Part shown: piece by piece, positions 44,570-56,939 of the stretch
How positions within the stretch are numbered: position 1 is the stretch's first letter
Layout: each line of letters begins with the position of its first letter
Assembly: GCF_016859285.1 (NCBI RefSeq)
Contig: NC_053414.1
Coordinates: 7,159,017 to 7,223,016 of the forward strand
Source: Xiphias gladius
Lineage: Eukaryota; Chordata; Actinopteri; Istiophoriformes; Xiphiidae
DNA: 64,000 nucleotides
Reading direction: 5' to 3'
The notes under the pieces: model-generated
What the model saw: only the letters and a program-made list of their open reading frames with translations
The model's database searches: none
Told to the model about the DNA's origin: nothing
Translations under genes and position numbers: made by a program

Positions 44570-47500
44570 TCACTGTTTGGGGCTGGAGGGATTGGATCTC
44601 TGGGCAGCGTGGCAGGGGTCCAGGGACTCCTTGGTGGCACCGCCATAGACATCTACATCGTGGTCGGTCCAGGGAGCGATGTTGCCAAGCGCCGAGGAGC
44701 TGCACTCGGCCAGGGCGGACACCTCCGCAGGCTTCAGCACCCGATCCCACAGGTTGAACTGTGAGAGCTCCCCGACCAGGGCCTGGGAGGCGTCAAATCG
44801 CCCGCCCAGTGTATCCTTGGGTAGGAAGGGATGGAAGAAACAAAGGGATGTCAAAATGCCAGCATGAATAGCCAAGAGACCAAGGTTCGGTCTCACTAAA
44901 ATCTCTCTAAACAGCCTCCTCTTACTGTCCAGCCACCACAGTCCAGACGAGAAAAGAGAGGAGGTGATAAAAATGTTGATATAATCAGTCTTCATTTTTG
45001 TGATGGGTTTTACCTCTCCAGCACATACAGGCTGTCCTAACTTGTTAGTGGAGGTGGTTAGGGCTGTATGCAGCCTGACAGGAATAGCTGCAGACACTAC
45101 TCAGGACTGAATAAGGTCCTCCACACCCTCATTGGTTTTCAGAGGTGTTCTCCTCACCTCTGAAACCACACTTACACCCTTGCCAATAGCCCAGGCACTA
45201 CTGGGACAACCTTTTTAGCACTGAACATCCCTGACTGGTCCAAGAAGCCGGAGGCAGCTACAGCTTGAATACAGAATTCATCCACACAGTAAACAAGTAT
45301 TGGTTGTTGCTAGTATCAAATAATATATATATTTGCTTCACTGAACAGTTATATTGTTGACTTCCCAACCACTTAAAATAAGAAGAACAAGGTGATTATT
45401 ATGTTTTATTGTCATGTGTGAAACAGTGTGTCTGGAAAGGATCAGGATCATGCAAAAAGTATTGAGCTTGCTCAATTGGCACCGAACTTGGTGGAGGGAT
45501 GAGGCATGGGACAGGGAAAAACCCATTAAATTTTGGGGCAGATCCAGATCATTTACATATGGCGATAGCCATTTTGAAGATTTAGCACATTTGTGGAGGA
45601 GAACAATACCAAATACTTGCCACCACAAATGTAGGGGAAACAAAGGTCATAAAGGATTTGTAAGTACGTATGTAAGGGAATATATTTCGCCAACAGTTTG
45701 GTTCATTTTTGTGTGTTGCAGGTCAGCCTCGTAGCTTTCCCTCCATTAGTCTGACAAAAAAATTAAATGACCACCAGGTTAGACCATTACATTTTTTAAG
45801 TTATTATGTGCCTAAAACTTTCAAAATATGCTCCAATAATACAATTTTTGGATTTGTACAAATAGTATATTGAAATTGGTATACAATCTCTGATCCTGAA
45901 AACTACAACCGTCCCCAGGCAATTGTTGCAAAGTAAAAACTACTGTGGTTGTCTTTCGTGGTTGAGTGTGAATGAAAATGCAGCTAAAGCTTTATCCATA
46001 CACAGAAATATTTCATATTGATGATTCCCCCTAAATAAGATTAAAAAATGTTTATCCCTCCTTCAGAGCACCCTTGTGAGGAGGATGTCCTCGGATTTTC
46101 CCCATAAAATCTGGTCAACACATCCACACAGCCCCAATTCATCATTCATCCACAACACAGATTAATGAAGTACTTGCTCTCTCTCTCGCTAAAAAATATC
46201 CATTAAATCAAGTCTTGTTGCATCATTGCAGCATCTTGCAGAATTGGACTCGCAGCTTTTGCTCTCAGCTTTTTATCCTTTATGCAAGGACGATGAGGTG
46301 CAGAATGAGCTTTGGGTTGTTCTTTTGACACCATGGAGGAGGGTTAATGACAGATTTCATAGTGGTTATGTAATGTGGGTGTCTCGCTAATGAAGGTGAG
46401 CGGCAGCCCAGTGTGAGGATGAACACCATTAGGTTTATGTCTGTTCATGTGTGAAAAGCTATCGGTGCGCCCTTGAAATAGCTCTCTCTCTCCACCCAAC
46501 TGTGTAACCATCCATCCATCCATCCATCCATCCATCAATCCAGCCATTAATCTACTTATCCATCCATCAGTTTGGTCATCCATCAAACTGTTCATACATC
46601 CATTCATGCATCCATCTATCTGTCCATCACCAGTCATCCATCCATCATCCATGCATTAATCTTACCTGTTCCTGTCCTAGTATGAGGACCCCTCCTGGTT
46701 TGATGGGATGCCAGGCAGCCAGTCCCTCTCCCCTCCCCTTCATCTTTCCCCCCTGGTAGGCCTTCCACACTCCATCCCTCAGGGTCCAGCTGACGCAGAT
46801 ATGCTGCCACTCGTCCTGCGGTAGGGACAGAGGCAGCTGCGCCACCTAAAGGTCAGAGAATACCGTGGCTGTGGTTACGCCTTTTCTATACACAATGAGT
46901 GAGTGATTCCAAGTTTTCCGAGATACAACACATCAAGCTTGTGTTTTGATTGGATATTGGATAAGTGTGGGCGGTAATCAGGACAGAATGTGGACACACT
47001 GGTGGTTTATGTCAGCAAAACTACGCCCTGTGGACAGTTCAAGCCTTCCTTCCATTAGAGTTGCAAACCCCTACTCCTCTCTGCCATGGGAACTATAAGT
47101 GGGAGCACTATATAAGGTAAGCATTAATGCATGACATAAAATAACAGCTGCAGAAAGCTTTCCTCTCTGCCATGTCTCCTCAATAACGTATGTTTGCTGT
47201 GGGACCACAACAAATGTGACAAAAGAACCAAAGCCATGGGTTTCTCATGGACTCTTGCACCATTTTTATTCAAGGTTTCTTTATTTTGGTTGAAAAAGAT
47301 AATAGCCAAAGTAATATTCCATTTGACATTGTATTTATTCTTCGGTAAATCACTGCCCTTCACATTTAGTTTCTTAGTGATTTTATTTTCTTTTTTGTTT
47401 CTTTTTTGTAGTTTTTAAACTTTAATGTGTTGCTCAAGAGCACCATCTGTTTTAGTTCTACGTTTTCCGTAGCAGGCAAAATAAAGGTTTTTTTTTTTTC

Positions 47501-50500
47501 TTACCAGTGATGCATAAAATGGGCGGTAAAGCTTAGAGCGGGATCAAAACGCGTAAAATCCTTAGCCTATACTGCATCCAGAGAACCAGCCCCAAAATAA
47601 ACTCTAATAAACTCTAATCCACATCATACTGACTGAAACAACAATTGGATGCTGTGACATTCTCAGTTGTACAGCTTTTTCTCTTCACCACTCATGTATC
47701 ATGGCATGAAAAAGTCCGTCTCTCACAAGAAAGATCATGTTTTCACTGCTCATTTTAATCAATGAATTACGACGAGCCACAAACTAGCTTGCACTATACT
47801 GTGGAACAGCATAATAAGGTAGTAATGATTTCCATGTCGGTCTACTTTGCTTCACTAATTATAAGGAAACCTGCAGGGTACAAAATGTTCTTTTTACCAG
47901 AAGAAGCCATTAATTTCTGTGCATAATATACAATTTCACAACTTCTTCTTTCTTTTCCTACAACTACCCCAAATTCATCTTTTAGCCACTTAAAGTAAGA
48001 TCCAAGCCCCCATACCTTGTCGTTGATCAGCAGCTCCACAGGGTTGTGGACTCCCTGTAGCAGCACCAGCTCATTAGGCTGCCCCGGCACTGAGTAGGAG
48101 AAGGGGGTCCCAATGCCCCCTTCTTTGGCCTTCAACCATACACAGGCAGTGAAGGCATACATCTCAGTTATCTCTTTTCTCACCAGGCCATACATGTAGT
48201 TAGTCCGCATGGGGAAGGAGAGGACGAAGCCGTCGGGGAACGACGGCTCTGTCAGCGCTTTGGAGACACAGATGAAGGAGATAAAGAGAAACATTCAGGC
48301 AGCGGAGAGGGGGAGAGATAAGGCAAGTAGAGAGAGAAAATGGGGAAGGACAATGCAGGTATTTCTATTCTTGCTTTTCCCTGCCAGTTTATGTGTCTGG
48401 CCAGAGATCAAGTATTACAGTTGATGATCAGACTCTCTAATTCGAGGCCACATTATAGCTCTTAAAGCAGCGACAATGTGGAGACAGTTTGAGAGGTTGG
48501 GAGAATGACAGAGCTAAAAGACAATAGAGAAGTGCTTTTTCTTTCCTTTTTAACCTTCCTCTTTGCACCTCATGAACTCTCAATCTCTCTCTCTCTACAT
48601 TTCCACTTCTCCCATTATCAGCGCTCTCTTTTTTCCATTGGTTTTCACCTACAATTACCTTGAGTGTCCGTGGTAGAGGAGTTACACGAACAAATGACCA
48701 ACTAAACCCTTCAAAACCACTGTGACATTTTCAAACTACATTACTGACGACCAAAATCTAAGGATCCTTAATATAAACCCCTATAATTACACGTTGCAAA
48801 AAAGGGCAGCAAATGATTTAAGATTGTTTTATCTCCATTTCATTACCTTTCGCGGTATAATTTTTATTTTCGCCCCCCAGCCCTATTTGACATTTCACAA
48901 CTGTCAGAACTCATTAATCACCTTTTTTTAATCTGCAGTTTATTCTCTACTGCTGTGATGACACAGTTTGCCCACAGTGCTCATTAAAGTTTCATTTTAG
49001 CCTTCTCTTGCAATGCTCTCGTGAAAGTCAGCTTGGTGATGCAGCTGTTTACCTCCCTGTGTGCATCAGTATATCTATGCATCCCTTCCTTCATTCATTT
49101 ATCCACCACCCCATGTCTTTACTCTCTTCTACTTTCTCCCCCAGACTCACTGTGTTCCAGCTCGGTGACGCGGTGGTTGACGGTGTCGATGCCCTGATTG
49201 ATCTTCTCGTGCTGGCCCTGAGTCTCCTTCCTCATGGCCTGACGCTCCTTTTCCAACATCTTTATCTTCCTCTCCAGCTCCCCCTCCAGGTCCTCCACCC
49301 TCCAGGTGCCCTTTCCACGCCCGGGGGGACCCTTAGATGGGGGCTTGGCAGCAGGGGAAGCGGGGGAGGCAGGACGGCGGCCCCCTGGGGCTGCCGCCGC
49401 AGGTGGGGAGGAAGCGCTGCCGGTGGGTGGAGCAGGAGCCTTGGCGGTGTTACCAGCCTGGCTGCTGCTGCCGCTGTTGCTGCTGCTGCTACTTGTACCC
49501 ACGGATGTGTCGGTGAGGTTCAAGGCAGCGGGGCCTATCTCCGCCTGCAAAAGAGGGAGAAAGGGGGGAAAAAAAGTAAAGTAGGTGTCTGAAACATAAA
49601 TGATTAAAACTCCCGAAGACAGAGGGACAGAGAGCTCATAAAAGAAATGCTGTGGAGAGAAGAAGAAAAACAATCTCTTCATGGGAGGTCTTTAACGGAA
49701 GCCGCCAGGTTTCAGTTGTTCTAACAATAGTGGCAGTGGCACTTGTAGGAAGTGGCATCAGTATTCATATAAGGAATTTTGTAGTAGCGGCCGTGAAGAT
49801 AGCAGATAAGAGCAGTTATCTGGCCGGAAGTGTCAGTCTGATGGTCGGTTGGTCAGCCCACCACTTTGCTCCAGACGGAAACATCCCAGCGACTGTCGGA
49901 AGGGTTGCCATGACGTTTTGTACGGACATCAATGGCCCCCGGAGGATGACTCCTACCGACTTCGGTGACCCCCAGACTTTTCCTCTGGCACCACCAACAG
50001 GCTGACATTTTTATCTCTTAGTGAAATGTCTCGACAACAGTTGGATGGATTACCATGATGTTTAGTACACATACTGTATCCAGCAGTAGGAGCTGGTGGT
50101 GTGGCTTTATAGTTGTAGTACAGAGTACTACTAGTAGTTTCAAGGTGTTATTTACAAGTAGTTCTTCTTGAAAATATTCTTGCATTCTTCTATTACTGAA
50201 TCAATTGTGTTTGAGACGATTGCCACACTAATGACACAATGCTAAATTGTTGTAAACCCAAAAATGTGCAGCACTTCCTTTCCTTTTATTACTTTTGATA
50301 TACATTTTAATTGTTTCGATTTCTTGATTGCTTTCTGTATTGACTTATCCTCACATTTTGTGATATATTGTATCTCAGAAGATTCCTATGAATTTGGCTG
50401 CTGAAAACTCCATTTCCCATGGCCACTTGCATGATAAAGCATGTGTCCTTTCAACGTCCTTGTACTGTAAACTCTGCGATTCCCTTTTAAATTTTGCCCC

Positions 50501-52752
50501 AACAAAGGTCTAAAGATCAAAATCTTGTATTTCTAATTAAATCCTTGTGCTGGACTTAAGCATGCAGATCCCTCCTATCTCAAAATTAAATGAGTAGCAC
50601 ACGGTCCACGATAAATACGCAGACATCTTGGGCTCTGCGTTCCCTATTTTGTGGTGATTGTGTGTTGATATAGCCAATGACATTGGTGTCCAATATCAAT
50701 GCTTGGGTCAATATAATCTTTGAAAGTGGACATCTGGTCCAGATGCCTTCGGATGTTGAAGGTAGAACATGAAAGTCTATGTTTCGGTGGACTGTTGGTG
50801 TTAATTAGTATTAAAAATAGTGAGTGCTCATCCCACTCATTTGTGAATAGTGCGGGTCTTTGTTCCCGGCCGCTTGCACCCCAGAGGACTTTAAGACATT
50901 TAACATAAAGGAGCAAGTAGAGCCGATTCCTGTCTACGTTGCCGTTGCGTAAATAGAAGCATTTTACCGTTCACGACAGTCATAGTGGCCGTCATAACCT
51001 GAAATGAAACTGAAGGAAGAGGTGTAAAATGATAAAGCAGCAGCACAGCGAGAGGTGTTGTATTGATGATGGTAGTAGCCCAGCAGTGGCAGTATATTGG
51101 TATTCATAGCAGAAGTTGAAAAAAGACGGTGTTGGTGAAGCAGCAGTAACGAGAGAGATGCTTCTTTCTGCGGATGAGACGGCTGCGAGGGCAATACATA
51201 ATATCAAGAGAGTTGCTGAGGCAGGACTGGATCTGGACGTCCGGGATATAAATTCACATGACGCAGACAATCTTGTAACGGACTGCTCGAAGAGTGCTGG
51301 CAGTGATGCAGTAGTGTGTGTGCGTGAGTGGTAATGTGTGTTTGGCTATAAGCCTCTCTATGTCTCAATCTCAGCACACACACAGAGAGAGGGGATGGTG
51401 GGGGGTGGGTGGGGGGAGGCTGTTAAGGGCCCTCAGGTGGAAAGATTTCCCTTGGGTCCATGGGGAGCGTGCGCAAGACACGAAGAGCGCTTCTGTCACG
51501 AGTGACTTGTCAGGGGAGATGTGTGGGGAAGATAAAAGAGGGAGAGGAGGATAAAGAGGGGCAGGGAGGATGTTAGAGAGGGATCAGGGCACCTAAGACG
51601 ACGAACACGGTCGCCACCTCAAGAGCATCTAAGCCTTCTCACCGCCATTGTTTCTGCGTGCAGCCAGCGTGGCAGTGGCTTGTGGCACTTTTCTACACCG
51701 AAACCTCTAATTTTTGGTGAAGTACATCAGATATTCTGGGGGGATTGTTTGTCCACTTTGAGCAGAGCAGTCTTGAACTACACTTCACAGCGAATAAACA
51801 CTGGGACAACTGGCTGTTCAATGCAAGAGACACGAGCCTAATTTAGCCACTGGACAACAGTGGCTGATTCGTTAACCGGTAGGAAATCAGTCCAAAGCTG
51901 TCACACAAAACTCAAACAGGAGCCAAACAGCAGGAACAACAGGTTTTGGCCAAAGTTTGTCTAGTCTGTGCCCAGTGTCCTCCCAGTTACCTCGAGTTTC
52001 TCAATGCGGTCCTTCAGGTCCATGATGGCCCTGGCCAGCTCCTCCACAGCCCTCGCCGTCTGCAGCTGCGCCGCGGCGGAAGAGCTCACATCATCGCCGG
52101 CCATGACGCGGCGGTTGCCGCTCCAGACCCCGATGCTGCGCTCCGGGACCGCCCTGTCGTCCTCCAGGCCACTCTCGCACTCGCTCAGCTTCCCCGTCAG
52201 CTCCCGGATGGTCCTCTGGTCCATGAGGATCTGGTCGTTCTGCTGCAGGACCATCTGGCGGAGCTCCTCCGCGGTGGTCCGGAGATAAGTCCAGTCCTCA
52301 TCCCTGGCTGCGTACATCGGGTCGTCCGCCTGCTGCTGCTGCTGCTGCTGCTGCCGCTGCTGCTGCTGCTCCCTCCGTTTCCTCAGATCTTTCGTCTTGC
52401 ATTCTCCGACCGGCACGGGTGTGCAGATCAAGCGGCTGAAACTGAACTGTTTCGCGGACCCTCCTCCCGTCTCCTCCCCGAGGTTGAGCTCGTTCAGAGT
52501 GGGAACTTCCAGTCCGATGCCGCCGAGCCCGTTCCCCTCGTCGTAGGACTCGGCGCCGTGGAGAGCGCCCAGGGGCCCGGCGTGAGCCACCGATCCGCGC
52601 TCCAGGGGCTGGAGCAGCGTCTCCGAGGTCAGGGTGCCGTTGTCGCCGAGAGGCGCGGCGCGTTTCCGAGGATAAACACTGGCGACGATGCAGATGACCG
52701 CGCCGAGGAAGGCCAGCGTGCCCGCTCCCACGAGCACCACCACGAACTTCAT
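44570..52752 (-). CDS. nptxr: Neuronal pentraxin receptor
   Basis: Membrane-anchored neuronal pentraxin that clusters AMPA receptors with NPTX1/2 at synapses. Coding exons: 52752-51991, 49544-49151, 48257-48016, 46845-46666 and 44815-44570. Phases agree and give 607 aa plus stop, longer than the mammalian protein (about 500). The N-terminal hydrophobic segment ([20 protein letters not shown], residues 4-23) is the uncleaved anchor that separates NPTXR from secreted NPTX1/2. A polyglutamine tract, heptad-like helices ([19 protein letters not shown]) and a second coiled coil ([20 protein letters not shown]) follow. The C-terminal pentraxin domain runs from about residue 392, with [13 protein letters not shown], the pentraxin signature [18 protein letters not shown] and the end VDVYGGATK. 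Human CBX6-NPTXR-DNAL4 synteny supports the name. Confidence 0.95.
45420..45560 (+). repeat. Dispersed repeat fragment
   Basis: The stretch with GGTGGAGGGATGAGGCATGG and AACCCATTAAATTTTGGGGC resembles a common fish interspersed repeat. It lies in the nptxr intron before the last exon (46666-44815), has no coding capacity, and I cannot name the family. Confidence 0.4.
46507..46650. repeat. (ATCC)n microsatellite, degenerate
   Basis: A pure ATCC core at 46507-46535 with decayed CATCCATC units to about 46650, inside an nptxr intron and ending only about 15 bp from the exon at 46666. Confidence 0.9.
49868..50080 (-). repeat. Dispersed teleost repeat, copy 2 (inverted fragment)
   Basis: Reverse-complement match to the 3' part of the repeat at 39547-40115. 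It contains GGTTGCCATGACGTTTTGTA, GACTTTTCCTCTGGCACCAC and CAACAGTTGGATGGATTACC, the inverse of the other copy's ending. It lies in nptxr intron 2, between the 5'UTR-side coding exon and the next. Confidence 0.6.
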
Positions 52753-52757
52753 GATGA
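51991..52757 (-). CDS. nptxr: nptxr exon with anchor, polyQ and first coiled coil
   Basis: A 254-codon exon whose acceptor (tctccacag) lies just above 52757, five bases before the ATG at 52752, so the start codon is in the second exon of the transcript. It is very GC-rich. The exon codes the membrane anchor, a stem, a Gln-rich stretch [13 protein letters not shown] near 52325-52370, then amphipathic helices. It ends after RIEKLE at a GTAACT donor. Confidence 0.88.
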
Positions 52758-53008
52758 CTGTGGAGAGCGAAGCAAAGGGTTAGGGCTCAGAGTAAAAGCC
52801 TGATGTGCGCAGCGCGGGGAACAGAAACAATGCAGTGTGTTGGGATTCTGAAAGAGGCTACGGAGAGCAGCATCCATCCATAGGCTACGGCAGCGTGTAG
52901 CCTGCCTCACGCGAACACGATCGCGATCCGGCAACGCGAGTAACCGAGCTCAGCCTCACATCTCAGATTAGCCACCGCAGCTGTGGGGTGTGAAAATGTG
53001 ACACTTAC

Positions 53009-53170
53009 GCGGAGGAGATGTTTTCCAGAGGCGCTGCTGTTTTCCTCCCTCCTCCCCCCGTGTGCGCGATAGTGATGGTGAAGGCACCGCGCTGTCTGGA
53101 CCAGAGATGCTCCCTCTCCGTCTCCGTGTTGCTAAGCTCTGCTCTCCTCCGCGCGTTACCATGGGGACCG
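53009..53170 (-). promoter_or_regulatory. nptxr: nptxr non-coding first exon and promoter
   Basis: A GTAAGT donor follows 53009 on the minus strand and faces the acceptor above 52757, giving an intron of about 250 bp in the 5' leader. The region 52.75-53.25 kb is strongly CpG-rich. At 53155-53168 the plus strand reads GTTACCATGGGGAC, close to the RFX X-box pattern with one mismatch in the right half. Exact start site unknown. Confidence 0.5.
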
Positions 53171-53622
53171 CGGGAGAGGCGGAGCGAGGCTGTGGGCATG
53201 CGTCAGTCAGAGCAGAGGTCGGCCTCCAGCCGCAGCGTGAGCAGCCAAGGCGGTGATGGATCAGTGTGTGCAGTGTGTGTGTGTGTTTGTTTGTTTGTGT
53301 GTGTGTGTGGGCTGGTTTTTTATATTCTGGTGGGGACTTTAAACTGAATACACACCAAGTGCACCATTGGTACAATAACTATATTTAGGTTGGGATTCGG
53401 GTAAGGGGCTTGGGAATGCATTATGTCAATGAGTTGTCCCCACGGGGTTAGGGACATTTTGACCATTTGCTTTGGAGAGACACGTTCGGTTTTTGTCAGC
53501 CTTGATTAAATCTATCAAAAAAACATCAATTCAAAAATGTATGCATCGGCTGAAATCACAATAGATAGATAAAAAAACTCAACTACATAAAGAACAGGCC
53601 ACCAACTCCCAAACAGGCCACC

Positions 53623-53693
<71 letters not shown>

Positions 53694-53715
53694 ACACACA
53701 CACACGCACACACAC
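53623..53715. repeat. (CA)n microsatellite
   Basis: About 93 bp of CA with a few CG interruptions, upstream of nptxr. Confidence 0.93.
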
Positions 53716-54497
53716 ATCTGCAACAACAGGCTACTTGGTACTGAAATAGTCAAGTGCTTTCTGTCAGTCGTCCAATATGTGAAGTCTGCACGTATACACA
53801 GAAGTGACCGTAGCAGATATGATGGGGAAAACAGGGTTCACAGCCAATTTACAGTGAGGGGAGAGGAAGGAAGAGGAGCGGCTAGACCAGAGGAAGAAGA
53901 AGAAGAAGAAAAACAAAGATCCAGGACCTCAAACACTACATTTTTTTGAGTAGGAGGAGATGAAGAATGTGTTTTCCCCAAGAGGCAGTGCTAACTAAAG
54001 CACACTGCCAACAGATATGATCTGACCCTGATAGAGTAGTTCTCTGTGGCCTTGTTCCGGGAAACAAACATTCGCACTCAAAAGTTTTTCTTCACAGGGT
54101 GGATGAACCACCCTCAGACTGTTTGCTCTCGACACCAGTCCAGATGAAACAGAGACATGCAACTCAGGATGGGTCCTGTCCGCTTTACTGTAACTACGGG
54201 AAATGGCCTACTGCCAGCCAGGGAGGTGGATCTGCCAGTTAGCACAACGTGAACGGAAAAATCCAACCTCGGACACGCGACCTTAGATATCAGCCCGTGA
54301 CTCTTCATCAACGCCGGGAGTTGCTTTGTGGTGAAATGCCGAAATTCAGTTGGTTAGTGAACACGCGTTCCTCTGACCTGCCCGTGCATCACTCTGGACG
54401 TTTTCCAAAATACCCCACAACAACTTTGAGTGACAACAATAAGACAGAAGCCGTTCTAGTTAAAAAAGAAAATAATAATTTTGTGTTTTTTAAGTTT

Positions 54498-54850
54498 ACA
54501 GCCATGCTAGCGGCTCTGTGAGGCCGTATTTAGGCGCAGCGATGCTCTGAGCTAAATGCTAACGTCGGCATGCAGCAGGTGTAATGTTTCACCCTCTCAG
54601 TTTAGCGCGTTAGTACGTGCTAGTATTTGCTACTTAGCGGTAAACACAACGCGCAGGGGCACGAGTTCAGGTATTTGGCCAAAGACTGAAGTGTTGGCCA
54701 AGTCACAAACTTGACCTGATGACGGCGCGAGATGAAAAGCCAGGGCATGAACAGAGATATTACAGTTCATCCTCTGGGCACCGTGGATGCAACTGTTCCG
54801 CTGAACAGTTGCTGAGATGTTCCAGTTCACTAGTGTGGCTGAAAAGTTCA
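54498..54850 (+). repeat. Dispersed teleost repeat, copy 3 (5' part)
   Basis: It starts with the same ACAGCCATGCTAGCGGCTCT-type sequence as the copy at 39547 and continues with TGAGCTAAATGCTAACGTCG, CGGTAAACACAACGC and TTGACCTGATGACGGCGC. The 3' third is missing or too diverged. It lies upstream of nptxr. Confidence 0.6.
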
Positions 54851-56939
54851 TGGAAAGGTAAAGCATGACTTGTGCCTGCATCGCTTTGAGATCTACAGAG
54901 CCAGCAGTTGGTGGACAAATTCTCTGTCTCTTCTCTGATTCATTAACCCTTGTATGACTGCTTTATTTCAGTCTGCAGGGAAGCTGTCACTCTTTGATTC
55001 TGATGCACTGATGTTTTGAAAAGGTGAGGTTGTTTTGTTTTTTTTCCCCCGACATAACCTGACCTTGTGAAACGAATGTCAGTTTGAAAGATCTAGACAA
55101 ACCTTAGATGGGTTTTTAGTGTGAAAAGGCAGGAATATTTGCAAAACAGCAGAGAAAAAAAAAAGTCATTACCGCTTTTCTCCTTTCTCAGTTTGCAAGG
55201 ACTTTACTATTAATGTTGACGAAGACATTAGGTCCATTCATCTTATTTTGGGCCGTACTATTCACACATACTTAGCCGAAGTGCTAAAATGTAAATGTAG
55301 ATTAAACCTTTGAATCACAACAGTTACAGATTCCACAAAAGGTGTGTTTTCTATTCCCGTGTCAAAATTTGATGAACACGTTGCGCATGGAAATATTCGG
55401 ATGGTTTGGTTTGAAATGAAGCCTAAGCCTCCAACGCAATCGGGGGCTAAAACCCCAAACCAGTCAGGCTTCCCTGCAGTGACCGGTTGCCCAGACTGGG
55501 GCTTAATCTCCAGAGGTGGCTGATGTCGCGCGCACATACCCACGGTCATCAACGCACACAGATGCGGGTCACTTGTGTGTGTCGAAGCACCATAACTATG
55601 TGGGCTCCACCTGGCCCATAAGCCCAGGGGGGATCCCGCCGGGGTGGGAACGGGCAAGCGAGACCAACAGAGGCAGCACCAGAAAGAGCGAGACCAGACC
55701 TCTGCATCAGCTCTCTCTCTCTCTCTGTGTGTGTCAGCCTCTCTCCTTGTAACATCCATTACAACGGTCTGAACAGTGGGAAAATAAAATGAAACGAACG
55801 GAAGCTGCTTGAACTAGATGCGTGTGTTCATCACAGCATCAGAACGCTCGGAGGTGAACACCCGGGCGGGGTGACCTTAATATCACCCCAGCCCCTCGCC
55901 ATCCCTCTGGACGCTCGGAGGCCGCTCTGCTCTGCGGCTCCGGACGCCTCACAGTGGCCCAACAGCGCCCCCCTGCGAGGCGTCGGGAAACTACAGCAGG
56001 AATGTTACCGTTAGTAGCAGGAGAAATACAAAAGAGAAGGCCAGTAGTGAGTCCATTTTTAGTTTAGCTTTTGTTTTTCCTCCCCCATCTTCTTCTTATA
56101 TATGAACCTTTTCTTTTCGTATATTTAGAAAAAAAAACGTGTGAAATCTAGACACCTTTGATGAGTCTTGCATGATGCATGTCTACTCGGCTGTAGGCGT
56201 TGAAGCTGCACTAGTCAACATTTTTCCATTTGTATTTATGCATTATTATTATGTATTTGTATTAAGGATAGATCAACTCACCGTATGTAATGTGAGAGGT
56301 GTTACTCATAGCAATGAACTCACAGGGAATTATGACCTGACTCCGCAGTTTCCTTAAGCTAAAGAGCTTTTTTTTTTTTTTTAACCTTCTCTGGCAACGT
56401 CTCATCACCCTCATTTCCAATCACAGCAGCTGCAAACCACCTGCCCAGCAGCAAACAAAGTCACTGACTAGCCGGTGGACACAGTGGAGCACCTGGAAAC
56501 CAAAACCGAGCTGGAAGGACGGTGAGTATCGGACCTGGATTCATCAGTTTGTCAGAACCATGACTCCAAACGGGCGCTGAAGCTACCGTAGAGTAATATT
56601 AGGCTGATGTCTTCTGGATGTGCAAATAGGATCACGCTCTCCTCTTGCTTCAGTCCTGCTCTGCTGTGCAGGGGGTTCTGAGAGCTTGTTTCTGGCAGAC
56701 ATGAAAGGCGGGGATTAAACGGTTGTACCTTGCATTCAAATTCTAAACACTTTGAGAGGATAACATCGCTTGCTGCCGACTCGTTTTGTTCGGCTTTGAA
56801 GCTGCTACAGCTTCGAAGTTATGTAAAGACAAGCCCACGTCTCACCTTCATTTTCAAGTACAAATTTGTACGTACAATTACTGAGAGACATTTCACACAT
56901 TTGTGCTCACTATAGTGATGGTAAAGAAATTATATAAAG

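Larger units (their letters stand above)
53260..56939. other. Interval between cbx6 3' end and nptxr promoter
   Basis: About 3.7 kb with a CA microsatellite, one dispersed repeat copy and no recognised coding exon. A plus-strand stretch before 56520 ends in a consensus donor (GGACG then GTGAGTATC) but has no identified partner. Confidence 0.45.

Noticed and set aside
49008..49592. Plus-strand 194-codon ORF opposite nptxr exon 2
   Set aside because: Antisense shadow of a GC-rich, low-complexity coding exon.
51946..52803. Plus-strand 285-codon ORF opposite nptxr
   Set aside because: Shadow of the GC-rich nptxr coding exon; the minus-strand frame has the anchor and coiled coil of the family.
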